A stretch of DNA of 64,000 bases from Pseudoxanthomonas sp. J31 (GTDB taxonomy: Bacteria; Pseudomonadota; Gammaproteobacteria; Xanthomonadales; Xanthomonadaceae): contig NZ_AZNZ01000001.1 in the NCBI RefSeq assembly GCF_000510725.1, forward strand, positions 1-64,000, read 5' to 3'. The notes below the pieces were generated by a model, which was not told where the DNA came from, searched no databases, and saw only the letters and a program-made list of their open reading frames with translations. A program made the position numbers and the translations under genes. Shown piece after piece: positions 43,086 through 54,952 of the stretch; position 1 is the first letter of the stretch; the number at the start of each line of letters is the position of its first letter.

Positions 43086-44186
43086 ATGCGTTTCACTCTC
43101 CAGCGCGAAGCCCTGCTCAAGCCTTTGGCCCAGGTCGTCAACGTGGTCGAACGGCGGCAGACCCTGCCGGTTCTCGCCAACTTCCTGGTCCAGGTGCAGG
43201 ACGGGCAGCTCTCGCTGACCGGTACCGACCTGGAGGTCGAGATGATTGCCCGTGCCGCGGTGGAAGACGCGGTGGACGGCGAGATCACGATCCCGGCGCG
43301 GAAGCTGTTCGAGATCGTGCGTGCCCTGCCGGACGGCAGCCGGGTGACCATCAGCCTCTCGGGCGAGAAGGTCACGGTGCAGGCAGGACGCAGCCGCTTC
43401 TCGCTGGCCACGCTCCCGGCCAACGACTTCCCCTCGGTCGACGAGGTCGAAGCCACCGAACGCATCAGTGTTCCGGAAGCGGCGCTCAAGGAACTGATCG
43501 AGCGCACCGCCTTCGCCATGGCCCAGCAGGACGTGCGCTACTACCTCAATGGCCTGCTGTTCGACCTGCGCGAGCAGATCCTGCGCTGCGTGGCCACCGA
43601 CGGCCACCGCCTGGCCCTGTGCGAAGCGCCGCTGGAGCAGCCGGTGGGCACCAAGCGCCAGATCATCGTCCCGCGCAAGGGCGTGACCGAGCTGCAGCGC
43701 CTGCTGGAAGGCGGCGACCGCACCTTGGAACTGGAAATCGGTCGCAGCCACATCCGGGTGAAGCGCGACGATGTCAGCTTCACCTCCAAGCTGATCGATG
43801 GCCGCTTCCCGGATTACGAGGCGGTGATTCCGATTGGCGCGGAGAAGGAGGTCAAGGTCGACCGCGAGGTCATCCGTGCCGCCCTGCAGCGCGCCGCGAT
43901 CCTGTCCAACGAGAAGTACCGCGGCGTGCGCGTGGAGATCTCGCCCGGACTGCTGCGCATCAACGCGCACAATCCGGAGCAGGAAGAGGCCCAGGAAGAG
44001 GTCGAGGCGGAGACCAAGGTCGACGGCCTGGCGATCGGCTTCAACGTGAACTACCTGCTGGATGCGCTGGGCGCGCTGCGCGATGAGCACATCGTGCTGG
44101 CCCTGCGCGATGCCAACTCCTCGGCGCTGGTGCGCGAGGCCGGCAGCGACCGTTGCCGCCACGTGGTCATGCCGCTGCGCCTCTGA
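43086..44186 (+). CDS. dnaN: DNA polymerase III beta sliding clamp
   Basis: A 366-aa protein of the standard three-domain clamp: MRFTLQREALLKPLAQVVNV, RRQTLPVLANFLVQ, SLTGTDLEVEM, SRFSLATLPANDFPSVDEVE and GVRVEISPGLLRINAHNPEQ, ending CRHVVMPLRL. It encircles DNA and tethers polymerase III. It is directly downstream of oriC, in the conserved order dnaA-dnaN-recF-gyrB. Confidence 0.98.
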   Translation: MRFTLQREALLKPLAQVVNVVERRQTLPVLANFLVQVQDGQLSLTGTDLEVEMIARAAVEDAVDGEITIPARKLFEIVRALPDGSRVTISLSGEKVTVQAGRSRFSLATLPANDFPSVDEVEATERISVPEAALKELIERTAFAMAQQDVRYYLNGLLFDLREQILRCVATDGHRLALCEAPLEQPVGTKRQIIVPRKGVTELQRLLEGGDRTLELEIGRSHIRVKRDDVSFTSKLIDGRFPDYEAVIPIGAEKEVKVDREVIRAALQRAAILSNEKYRGVRVEISPGLLRINAHNPEQEEAQEEVEAETKVDGLAIGFNVNYLLDALGALRDEHIVLALRDANSSALVREAGSDRCRHVVMPLRL

Positions 44187-44201
44187 CCGTGGAAACCGCC
44201 G

Positions 44202-44217
44202 TGTTCCACGTGGAACC
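44202..44217. promoter_or_regulatory. parS-like ParB binding site 1
   Basis: GTTCCACGTGGAAC, a perfect 14-bp palindrome, in the dnaN-recF gap; the 16-mer differs from the Pseudomonas parS consensus TGTTCCACGTGGAACA only at the last base. It is one of three copies within 1.15 kb. Confidence 0.88.
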
Positions 44218-44268
44218 TGTACGACGCCCGGCCGATGCCGGGCGTCTTGCATTGGGAAATCCGGTGCC

Positions 44269-45396
44269 ATGCGGGTAACCCGGCTGCAGCTGCGCGATTT
44301 CCGCCGCTTTGGCGAGGCCGGGCTGGAGCCGGGCCCCGGCCTGAATCTGGTGCTGGGCGCCAACGGCGCCGGCAAGACCACGGTGCTGGAAGCCCTGCAC
44401 CTGATGGCCTATGGCCGCAGCTTCCGTGGCCGGGTGCGTGATGGCCTGGTCCGCCACGAGGCGGAGGCGCTGGAAGTATTCGTGGAATGGGAGCAGGCCG
44501 ACGCGGTCGGCGTGCCCGCGCTGCGCCGCGCCGGCCTGCGCCATTCCGGCGACGCCTGGACCGGGCGCCTGGATGGCCGCGACGTGCCGCAGCTGGGCGA
44601 ACTGTGCGCGGCACTGGCCGTGGTGACCTTCGATCCCGGTAGCCACGCCCTGATTTCCGGCGCCGCCGACAACCGCCGGCGTTTCATGGACTGGGGTCTG
44701 TTCCACGTGGAACACGACTTCCTCCTGCCGTGGCGGCGCTACGCCCGCGCCCTGCGCCAGCGCAATGCGCTGCTCAAGTCCGGTGGCAGCAATGCCCAGC
44801 TGGATGCCTGGGACCACGAGCTGGCCGAGGCAGGGGAGCTCCTGACCGGATTCCGCGAGGGTTACCTGGCCGCGCTGGAACCCCGGCTGCTGGATGTCGC
44901 TGCCCGGCTTTCGGCCTCGCTGCCCCTGCAGGGCCTGGAGTTCCAGCCCGGCTGGCGCCGGCACGAGCTATCGCTGGCCGATGCGCTGTTATTGGGGCGC
45001 GACCGCGACCGTGCCCTCGGCTACACCGGCGTCGGCCCGCATCGCGCCGACTGGCGCCTGCGGCTGGCCGGACTGCCGGGCAGGGAAGCGCTGTCGCGCG
45101 GGCAGACCAAGCTGGCGGCGCTGGCCATGCTGCTGGCCCAGGCGGCGGATTTCGCGGCCCGGCGCAGGCACTGGCCGGTCATGGCCCTGGACGACCTGCC
45201 TTCGGAACTGGACCGCGACCACCAGCACCGGGTGCTGGCCTTCTTCGAGGCCCAACCCGGCGTGCAGGTGCTGGTGACGGCCACCGAACTGCCAGCCGTG
45301 CTGGCCGGGCATACCGCGCTGCCCATCCACGTGTTCCACGTGGAACAGGGCCAGATCCGGGCCGGGCAGGGCGGTCCCGGGCCGGGTGGCCCGGCC

Positions 45397-45399
<3 letters not shown>
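44269..45399 (+). CDS. recF: DNA replication/repair protein RecF
   Basis: A 376-aa SMC-like ATPase: MRVTRLQLRDFRRFGEAGLE, Walker A LVLGANGAGKTTVLEALHLM, VTFDPGSHALISGAADNRRR, the ABC-type signature LSRGQTKLAALAMLLAQA and Walker B VMALDDLPSELDRDHQHRV. It loads RecA at gaps with RecOR. Two perfect parS sites lie inside the coding sequence (44699-44714 and 45332-45347), encoding LFHVEH and VFHVEQ respectively, so this gene doubles as a partition region. Confidence 0.97.
44699..44714. promoter_or_regulatory. parS-like ParB binding site 2 (inside recF)
   Basis: TGTTCCACGTGGAACA, a perfect 16-bp palindrome identical to the Pseudomonas-type parS consensus, embedded in the recF coding sequence. Confidence 0.93.
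45332..45347. promoter_or_regulatory. parS-like ParB binding site 3 (inside recF 3' end)
   Basis: A second perfect TGTTCCACGTGGAACA palindrome, near the end of recF. ParB would load here and spread or slide, marking the origin region for segregation. Confidence 0.93.
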
Positions 45400-48727
<3,328 letters not shown>

Positions 48728-48800
48728 GCCGCGTGCTTGACGAAAAGTTAAGCCCCCCGCGAACACACTTTCCCGTGGAACCAGCAAGGGCGGGATCACA

Positions 48801-49604
48801 ATGAGACAGTGGATGCTTGCCGCCGCAATCGCGGTGGTCGTGGCCGCCTGCGCCACCACCACCTCGCCGACCGGCCGCAAACAGTACATGGCGTATTCGG
48901 ACGCCGAGCTCAACCAGGTCGGCGCCCAGGCCTTCAACGAGATGAAGGCCAAGCAGCAGACCCTCTCCGGCGGGCAGCAGTCGGCCTACGTGCAGTGCGT
49001 GGTCCAGGCGCTGGTCGCGCAGCTGCCGGCGGAGTGGCGCTCGCTGCCGTGGGAGACCGCGGTGTTCGTCGACGACACGCCCAATGCCTTCGCCCTGCCG
49101 GGCGGCAAGGTCGGCGTGCACACCGGCATGTTCAAGGTGGCGAAGAACCAGGACCAGCTGGCGGCGGTGCTGGGCCACGAGATCGGCCACGTCTACGCCC
49201 GCCACACCAACGAGCGCGTCTCGCGCCAGGCCGCCACCTCCGGCGTGCTGGGCCTGCTCGGCGCGGTCGCCGGTGCCCGCTATGGCGACCGCGCCTCCCA
49301 GGCCATCACCCAGGGCGGCGGCACCCTGGCCCAGCTGGGCCTGCTGCTGCCGTTCTCGCGCAACCAGGAGGCCGAGTCGGACCAGATCGGCCAGCAACTC
49401 ATGGCCCAGGCCGGCTTCGACCCGGCCGAGGCGGTCAACCTGTGGCAGAACATGATCGATGCCGCCGGCAGCCGCCAGCCGGAATGGCTGTCCACCCACC
49501 CCGACCCGCAGAACCGGATTGCCAGCCTGCGCCAGCGGGCGCCGACCCTGCAGGGGACCTACCAGGCAGCACGCAACGCGGGCCGAACGCCGCGTTGCGG
49601 CTGA
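48801..49604 (+). CDS. M48-family metalloprotease lipoprotein (LoiP/YcaL-like)
   Basis: A 267-aa protein. The signal with lipobox AIAVVVAACATT suggests a lipoprotein. The zinc motif is LGHEIGHVYARHTNERVS (HExxH) with the third ligand Glu in NQEAESDQIG. Around it are DDTPNAFALPGGKVGVHTGM and WLSTHPDPQNRIASLR, all typical of periplasmic M48C peptidases that degrade misfolded outer-membrane proteins. Confidence 0.93.
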   Translation: MRQWMLAAAIAVVVAACATTTSPTGRKQYMAYSDAELNQVGAQAFNEMKAKQQTLSGGQQSAYVQCVVQALVAQLPAEWRSLPWETAVFVDDTPNAFALPGGKVGVHTGMFKVAKNQDQLAAVLGHEIGHVYARHTNERVSRQAATSGVLGLLGAVAGARYGDRASQAITQGGGTLAQLGLLLPFSRNQEAESDQIGQQLMAQAGFDPAEAVNLWQNMIDAAGSRQPEWLSTHPDPQNRIASLRQRAPTLQGTYQAARNAGRTPRCG

Positions 49605-49712
49605 TAACGTCTTCCTAACATCCGGAACCAGTCCTTTCCGTATTGAGGCAGGTTCTGTTAGGTTTGCCGACCGATCCGCCATCGACCACCGGTGGCACGA
49701 AAGAGGTGATCC

Positions 49713-50879
49713 ATGAAATTCCGCAGCAAGCACGCCGTCCTGTCGCTTTTCGTCGCAGCCGCCCTCGGGGGCGTGGTGCTGGCGGAAGACGCCGCCGCGC
49801 AGTCGCGCGGCAGCAAGAAGTCGCAGGGGGCCGAGCAGCTGTACCCGCAGGCGACCCGCAAGGAGCCGGCGACCACGTCCTCGCGCAAGGCGGGCAAGAA
49901 CCTGCAGAAGATGCTGGACGCGTTCAACGAAGAGGACTACGCCCAGGCCCGCAGCCTGGCCGACCAGATCCTGGCCACCGAAGGCACCAACGACTACGAC
50001 CGTGCCCTGGCCGCGCAGGTCGCCGCCCAGGCGGCTTACAGCGAGGATGACAGCGCTGCCGCCAAGGCCTACCTGGAGCAGGTGCTGCAGTACAACGGCC
50101 TGGACAACAACGGCCACTACCAGTCGATGCTGATGCTGGCCCAGCTGCACCTGGCCGACGACGAGGTCGACCAGGGCCTGGCCGTGCTCGACCGCTACCT
50201 GTCCGAGACCCAGTCCTCCAAGCCGCAGGACCTGGTGCTCAAGGGCCAGGCGCTTTACCAGGCCGAGCGCTACCAGGAGGCGATCCCGGTGCTGAAGCAG
50301 GCGGTGGAGTCGCCGGAAGCCCGGGACAACTGGGTGCAGCTGCTGATGGCCTGCTACGTCGAGTCCGGCCAGCACGGCGAGGCGATCGCCCTGGCCGAGC
50401 GCCTGGTGGCCAAGAACCCGGGCGACAAGAAGGCCCAGACCAACCTGGCCACCGTCTACGCCCAGGCCGAGCGCATGGACAAGGCCGCCGAGGTGCTGGA
50501 GAAGCTGCGCGCCGCCGGCCAGCTGAGCGAGGAGCGCGAGTACCGCCAGCTCTACGTCACCTATGCCAACATGGAAGGCCGCGAGAAGGACGTGATCGCG
50601 GTGATCAACGAGGGCCTGCAGAAGGGCCTGCTGAAGCCGGACTACCAGACCTACCTGGCCCTGGCCCAGTCCTACTACTACAGCGAGCAGATCCCGCAGG
50701 CGATCGAGAACTGGCAGAAGGCGGCCCCGCTGTCCAAGGACGGCGAGACCTACCTGAACCTGGCCAGGGTCCTCTACCAGGAAGGTCGCGTGCCGGAGGC
50801 CAAGCAGGCCGCCCAGCAGGCCCTGGCCAAGGGCGTGCGCAAGCCCGAGGACGCGCGCAAGATCATCAACCTCAAATAA
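49713..50879 (+). CDS. Exported TPR protein linked to the tonB-exbBD cluster
   Basis: A 388-aa protein with signal peptide AVLSLFVAAALGGVVLAED and a near-ideal ribosome binding site (AAAGAGGTGATCC before the ATG). The body is tetratricopeptide repeats from about residue 60 to the end (for example DDEVDQGLAVLDRYLSE, AERMDKAAEVLEKLRAAG, QIPQAIENWQKAAPLSKDG). It precedes tonB-exbB-exbD-exbD on the same strand, as in other xanthomonads, and may support TonB-dependent uptake at the envelope. Confidence 0.88.
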   Translation: MKFRSKHAVLSLFVAAALGGVVLAEDAAAQSRGSKKSQGAEQLYPQATRKEPATTSSRKAGKNLQKMLDAFNEEDYAQARSLADQILATEGTNDYDRALAAQVAAQAAYSEDDSAAAKAYLEQVLQYNGLDNNGHYQSMLMLAQLHLADDEVDQGLAVLDRYLSETQSSKPQDLVLKGQALYQAERYQEAIPVLKQAVESPEARDNWVQLLMACYVESGQHGEAIALAERLVAKNPGDKKAQTNLATVYAQAERMDKAAEVLEKLRAAGQLSEEREYRQLYVTYANMEGREKDVIAVINEGLQKGLLKPDYQTYLALAQSYYYSEQIPQAIENWQKAAPLSKDGETYLNLARVLYQEGRVPEAKQAAQQALAKGVRKPEDARKIINLK

Positions 50880-51010
50880 GTAGTCCAAAATCAGCCGCCG
50901 GGCCCTAGGCACAGGGCCTCGGTATTGGTATATGCTTGGCGGTTCATGCGGTTTTCACCGTGCATCACGGAACCGCCGGGTTCCAGCCTCACAATCGAGC
51001 CATTGGCGCA

Positions 51011-51682
51011 ATGACTGAACAACTGGTCGTCCACAGGAACTACGAAGAAACCGAGGACAGCGGGCTAAGCTGGCCGCGCATCATCGGCATCGCGTTCGTC
51101 ATCGCGCTTCATCTGGCGGCGCTGATGCTGCTGCTGATCCCGGCCGTGGCCCCCAAGGCGGAGAAGGAGAAGGAGCGCGCCATCCTGGTGACGCTGGTCG
51201 ACGCCCCGCCGCCACCCCCGCCGCCGCCGCCGCCGCCGCCGAAGCAGGACAAGCCGCCGCCGCCGATCAAGGAGCTGTCGCCGCCGAAGCCCTCGCCGGT
51301 GCCGCCGCCGCCGGAGGCTCCGCCGATCGACGTTCCGGAACCGCGGCCGACCGACGTGTTCCAGGAGCCGAGCCCGCCGGCGCCGCCGGCCCCGCCGACC
51401 GACATCGCGGCCAGCGTGGACATCTCGTCCAAGAACATGAACCCGCCGCGCTACCCGCCGGCCGCCGCGCGCGCCGGCATCGAGGGCGAGGTGATCCTGA
51501 TCATCGACGTCGACGCCAATGGCAATGTCACCAACGTCACGGTCGAAAAGTCCAGCCGTAACCGCGACCTCGACCGTGCCGCCATGGAGGCGGCTCGCAA
51601 GTGGCGCTTCAATCCCGCAGTCGTGGACGGCCAGAAGGCGGCCGGTCGCGTCCGGGTCCCGGTGAACTTCACCCTGGGTTGA
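51011..51682 (+). CDS. tonB: Energy transducer TonB
   Basis: A 223-aa protein: a short cytoplasmic N-terminus, one transmembrane helix (GIAFVIALHLAALMLLLIPA) with the conserved His, a long proline-rich periplasmic rod (runs of up to 13 prolines, then KPPPPIKELSPPKPSPVPPP) and a TonB C-terminal domain (PPRYPPAAARAGIEGEVILI; WRFNPAVVDGQKAAGRVRVP). It couples the proton-motive force from ExbBD to outer-membrane receptors. The ATG at 51011 is chosen because the upstream frame is not protein-like. Confidence 0.95.
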   Translation: MTEQLVVHRNYEETEDSGLSWPRIIGIAFVIALHLAALMLLLIPAVAPKAEKEKERAILVTLVDAPPPPPPPPPPPPKQDKPPPPIKELSPPKPSPVPPPPEAPPIDVPEPRPTDVFQEPSPPAPPAPPTDIAASVDISSKNMNPPRYPPAAARAGIEGEVILIIDVDANGNVTNVTVEKSSRNRDLDRAAMEAARKWRFNPAVVDGQKAAGRVRVPVNFTLG

Positions 51683-51777
51683 TGTCCGAACCCCGTGGCG
51701 GCCCGCCGCCACGGTAGCCGGGCCTACGTTTCCGCCTTCCTTCTACAACACCACCAAACCAAACAAAGGTAAGCGTC

Positions 51778-52533
51778 ATGCTGCAGGAACTCTTCATCGC
51801 CGCCGCTGCCGGGGGCAACGCCTCCGCCCTGAACCAGATGGGCTTCGACCACCTGCTCCACGAGATGACCACCAAGCCCGGTGAGTTCGCTGTCTCCTGG
51901 ATCGTGCTGCTCGTCCTGGTGTTCATGTCGGCGGCGTCCTGGTACTGGACCATCTTCAACGCCATCAAGAACATGCGCCTGAAGGCCGCCGCCGACCGCG
52001 TGGTCAACGCCTTCTGGGAAGCCCCGAACGCGCAGGAAGCCATCCGCGTGATGGAAGAGCAGCCGCGCAGCGAGCCGTTCTCCAAGATCGCCCTGGACGC
52101 CGCCCAGGCGGCTGCCCACCACCAGCGCACCGAAGGCGCCGGCGCCGGCCTGGGCGAGAACCTGAGCCGCTCGGAGTTCGTCGACCGCGCCCTGCGCCAG
52201 GCCGTGACCCGCGAGAGCGCCAAGCTGCAGTCGGGCATGGTGCTGCTGGCCACCGTCGGCGCGACCGCTCCGTTCGTCGGCCTGCTGGGTACCGTGTGGG
52301 GCATCTACGGCGCCCTGATCCGCATCGGCGCGACCGGTTCGGCCTCGATCGACGCCGTTGCCGGCCCGGTGGGTGAGGCGCTGATCATGACCGCGATCGG
52401 CCTGTTCGTCGCGATCCCGGCCGTGTTCGCCTTCAACTTCTTCAGCAAGATCAACAGCGCCACGATCGCCAAGTTCGACGCGTTCGCTCACGATCTGCAC
52501 GACTTCTTCGCCACCGGCTCGCGCGTGCGCTGA
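51778..52533 (+). CDS. exbB: Biopolymer transport protein ExbB (MotA/TolQ/ExbB proton channel)
   Basis: A 251-aa protein with three transmembrane helices: FAVSWIVLLVLVFMSAASWY, GMVLLATVGATAPFVGLLGT and LIMTAIGLFVAIPAVFAFNF. It carries the conserved TVWGIYGALIRIG and GEALIMTAIGL motifs of the family. AAAGGTAAG precedes the ATG. It forms the pentameric stator that harnesses the proton gradient with ExbD to drive TonB. Confidence 0.96.
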   Translation: MLQELFIAAAAGGNASALNQMGFDHLLHEMTTKPGEFAVSWIVLLVLVFMSAASWYWTIFNAIKNMRLKAAADRVVNAFWEAPNAQEAIRVMEEQPRSEPFSKIALDAAQAAAHHQRTEGAGAGLGENLSRSEFVDRALRQAVTRESAKLQSGMVLLATVGATAPFVGLLGTVWGIYGALIRIGATGSASIDAVAGPVGEALIMTAIGLFVAIPAVFAFNFFSKINSATIAKFDAFAHDLHDFFATGSRVR

Positions 52534-52574
52534 GCCGGTACCGAAGCGTCGTTCCAGCCTAGACGGAGAGCCCC

Positions 52575-53000
52575 ATGGCCTTCAGTACCGACAACAGCAG
52601 CGGTCCGATGAACGACATCAACGTCACGCCCCTCGTGGACGTGATGCTGGTGCTGCTCATCATCTTCATCATCACCGCGCCGCTCATGGCGCATAAGGTG
52701 AAGGTCGAGCTGCCCGAGGCCAACCTGGTCCGCTCGCACGACGAGGAGAACGATCGCCTGATGCCGATCACCATCGCGGTGACGGAGGATGGCTCGCTCT
52801 ACTGGAACGACGAGCCGATCACCCGCGAGGTGATGGAGTCGAGGCTGTCCAGCGTTGCCCAGCAGACCCCGCAGCCGCCGCTGAACCTGCGCGCGGACCG
52901 CACCACCCGCACCGGCATCATCCAGGATGTCATCAAGGTGGCCCAGGGTCAGGGCATGCTCGACATCGGTTTTGTCGCCACCAAAGAGAAGGGGCAGTAA
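52575..53000 (+). CDS. exbD1: Biopolymer transport protein ExbD, first copy
   Basis: A 141-aa protein: a short N-terminus (MNDINVTPL), one helix [20 protein letters not shown] with the conserved Asp in LVDVMLV, and a periplasmic domain. The helix Asp is the proton path with ExbB. It is about 49% identical by eye to the next gene in the N-terminal part, implying tandem duplication, as in Xanthomonas where both copies are present. Confidence 0.95.
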   Translation: MAFSTDNSSGPMNDINVTPLVDVMLVLLIIFIITAPLMAHKVKVELPEANLVRSHDEENDRLMPITIAVTEDGSLYWNDEPITREVMESRLSSVAQQTPQPPLNLRADRTTRTGIIQDVIKVAQGQGMLDIGFVATKEKGQ

Positions 53001-53003
53001 CCC

Positions 53004-53414
53004 ATGGCTTTCAGTACGGGTGGCAACAAGGGCCCAATGGCGGAGATCAACGTCACGCCGCTGATCGACGTGATGCTGGTCCTGCTGATCATCTTCATCG
53101 TGACCGCGCCGATCATGACCTACCCGATCGACGTGGCCCTGCCGCAGCGGGTGCTCAACCCGCCGCCGGTCACGCGTGAACCGCCGCCGCCGATCGACCT
53201 GCGCATCGACGCCTCCAACCAGGTGTACTGGAACAACGGCCCGGTTGCCCTGGCCAACCTCCAGCAGCTGATGGAGACCGAAGTGCAGCGCGATCCGACC
53301 AACCAGCCGGAGCTGCGCATCGATGCCAGCGGCGACTCGCAGTACGAAGTGCTGACGCGCGTGCTGGCCGCGGCCAAGAACGCGGACATGAAGAAGATCA
53401 ACTTCGTGCAGTAA
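53004..53414 (+). CDS. exbD2: Biopolymer transport protein ExbD, second copy
   Basis: A 136-aa protein only 3 bp after exbD1. It has [20 protein letters not shown] with the essential Asp and a periplasmic domain containing [20 protein letters not shown]. In Xanthomonas the second ExbD is dispensable for iron uptake but needed for other responses (recalled from the literature). The cluster ends at the terminator at 53474. Confidence 0.94.
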   Translation: MAFSTGGNKGPMAEINVTPLIDVMLVLLIIFIVTAPIMTYPIDVALPQRVLNPPPVTREPPPPIDLRIDASNQVYWNNGPVALANLQQLMETEVQRDPTNQPELRIDASGDSQYEVLTRVLAAAKNADMKKINFVQ

Positions 53415-53473
53415 CAGTGCCCTGGCGGCCCCGCCTCCTGCAGCGGTAGGGTCGCCGGGACCAGCACTGGGAT

Positions 53474-53498
53474 AACGCCGCCTCCGGGCGGCGTTTTT
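53474..53498 (+). terminator. Rho-independent terminator of the tonB-exbBD cluster
   Basis: AACGCCGCC (53474-53482) and GGCGGCGTT (53487-53495) form a 9-bp stem with a TCCG loop; the T-run continues to 53498. Confidence 0.88.
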
Positions 53499-53818
53499 CG
53501 TTTCACGCTGCCGCGGCGCCGGCCCCGCTCCGGTTACGGCACGGCGTGGCCCCGAGCGGTGCGCCAGACCCGTCCGCGGGCCCGGAAGGCGGGCGGCCGC
53601 TGCGCGGCAGCGCCGGACAGCAACGCAGCGTCCCCGGAGCCCGCGGCGGAAGCCGTCGGGCCGGCGCGCCGCGTCCCGGGCTGCATGCAGTACCGCCACG
53701 TGGAACCCGCAAACCGGATGGCGGCGCCCGTACCGGACCTGTTGCCCGGCAGGTCCGGTACGGGCGCACTTGCCTGTGGCCGGTCCGGCGGCGGCTGGCC
53801 GCGACCGCCGCGGGGCAC
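53499..53818. other. Convergent intergenic region with an 18-bp perfect palindrome
   Basis: The 320-bp region between exbD2 and pdxJ has no supportable gene. GCGCCCGTACCGGACCTG (53724-53741) and its exact complement (53750-53767) form an 18-bp stem with an 8-nt loop and no T-run. It could end pdxJ transcripts or be a dispersed palindromic element. GCCACGTGGAACC at 53691-53703 looks like half of a parS site but lacks the 5' arm. Confidence 0.6.
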
Positions 53819-54574
53819 TCAGCCAGTGCGGCCGAGGATCCCGAGATAGGCGCGGACGGTGGCGTCCAGGCCGGCGTAAAGCGCCTCGCCCACCAGGGCA
53901 TGGCCGATGGAGACTTCCTCGATCCCCGGTACCGCGGCGAGGAACTGGCCAAGATTGGCCTGGGACAGGTCGTGCCCGGCATTGACCCCCAGCCCCGCGG
54001 CCTGGGCCCGCCGCGCGGTGTCGGCGCAGGCGGCCAGTGCCGCCCGGGCATCGCCGGCGGCATGGGCCACGGCATAGGGGCCGGTGTAGATCTCGATGCG
54101 CTGGGCACCGACCTCGGCCACGCGCTCGACCCGCGGATTGCCCGCGTCCACGAACAGGCTGACCCGGCAGCCCAGCGCCCTGAACCCGGCCACCTGGTCG
54201 GCCAGGGCCTGCAGGTCGCCTTCCAGGGCGAAGCCGTGGTCGGAGGTCAGTTGGCCGTCGCTGTCCGGGACCAGGGTGACCTGGGCCGGGCGCACCTGCC
54301 CGCACAGCGCCAGCAGGCCGGGATAGCCGGGACGCGGCGGGGCGAAGGGGTTGCCCTCGATGTTCAGTTCCACGCCGTACCCGGCGGTGGCCGCGGCCAG
54401 CGGCGGCAGGTCCTCGGCGACGATATGGCGCCGGTCGGGACGCGGATGCACGGTGATGCCGTGGGCGCCGGCGGCCAGGCAGGCGCGCGCGGCCGCCAGC
54501 ACGTCCGGCTCCCGGCCGCCGCGCGAATTGCGCAGCACCGCGACCTTGTTGACGTTGACGCTCAGCCGGGTCAT
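53819..54574 (-). CDS. pdxJ: Pyridoxine 5'-phosphate synthase
   Basis: A 251-aa TIM-barrel enzyme: [61 protein letters not shown] and [20 protein letters not shown], all conserved in PdxJ. It condenses 3-amino-2-oxopropyl phosphate with deoxyxylulose phosphate in vitamin B6 synthesis. The ATG at 54574 overlaps the stop of the upstream small membrane protein (ATGA). Confidence 0.97.
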   Translation of the reverse strand: MTRLSVNVNKVAVLRNSRGGREPDVLAAARACLAAGAHGITVHPRPDRRHIVAEDLPPLAAATAGYGVELNIEGNPFAPPRPGYPGLLALCGQVRPAQVTLVPDSDGQLTSDHGFALEGDLQALADQVAGFRALGCRVSLFVDAGNPRVERVAEVGAQRIEIYTGPYAVAHAAGDARAALAACADTARRAQAAGLGVNAGHDLSQANLGQFLAAVPGIEEVSIGHALVGEALYAGLDATVRAYLGILGRTG

Positions 54575-54843
54575 GGCGCCGGCGGGCTGTCGTCGCCCTG
54601 GCGCGCGGCGGCCTCGCGCCGGCGCGCCTCGGCCAGCTGGCGCAGGCGCAGCAGCTCGGCCGGATCGACCATCGCCACCTCGTCGCGGCTGCCCTGGCCG
54701 ATCCGCTCGCGGTACCAGCCGACCACCCAGGCCAGCAGGAAGCCGGCCATCATCAGCAGCCACAGGGCCAACAGCCCGGCGCTATGGGTGGTCAAGGCAA
54801 GCATCAGGGCCCCCAGGGCCAGCAGCAGGTACAGCCAGTGCAT
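54571..54843 (-). CDS. Small membrane protein of unknown function upstream of pdxJ
   Basis: A 90-aa protein with two adjacent transmembrane helices ([20 protein letters not shown] and [20 protein letters not shown]) and a charged cytoplasmic tail containing [20 protein letters not shown]. It is translationally coupled to pdxJ. No family is recognised. Confidence 0.8.
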   Translation of the reverse strand: MHWLYLLLALGALMLALTTHSAGLLALWLLMMAGFLLAWVVGWYRERIGQGSRDEVAMVDPAELLRLRQLAEARRREAAARQGDDSPPAP

Positions 54844-54952
54844 CGCGATTCTCCGCAGATCGGCGCCCCCTCGTGCGCCCCGGCGCCGCCATGATGCCGC
54901 CGCCGGCGGCCGCCGGCCAGCCCGCGCATCCGCCAGCGTGGCCGCCCGTCGC

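Noticed and set aside
53691-53703. A fourth parS site (GCCACGTGGAACC)
   Set aside because: Only one half-site is intact; the left arm lacks the TGTTC bases, and it is 8 kb from the cluster.
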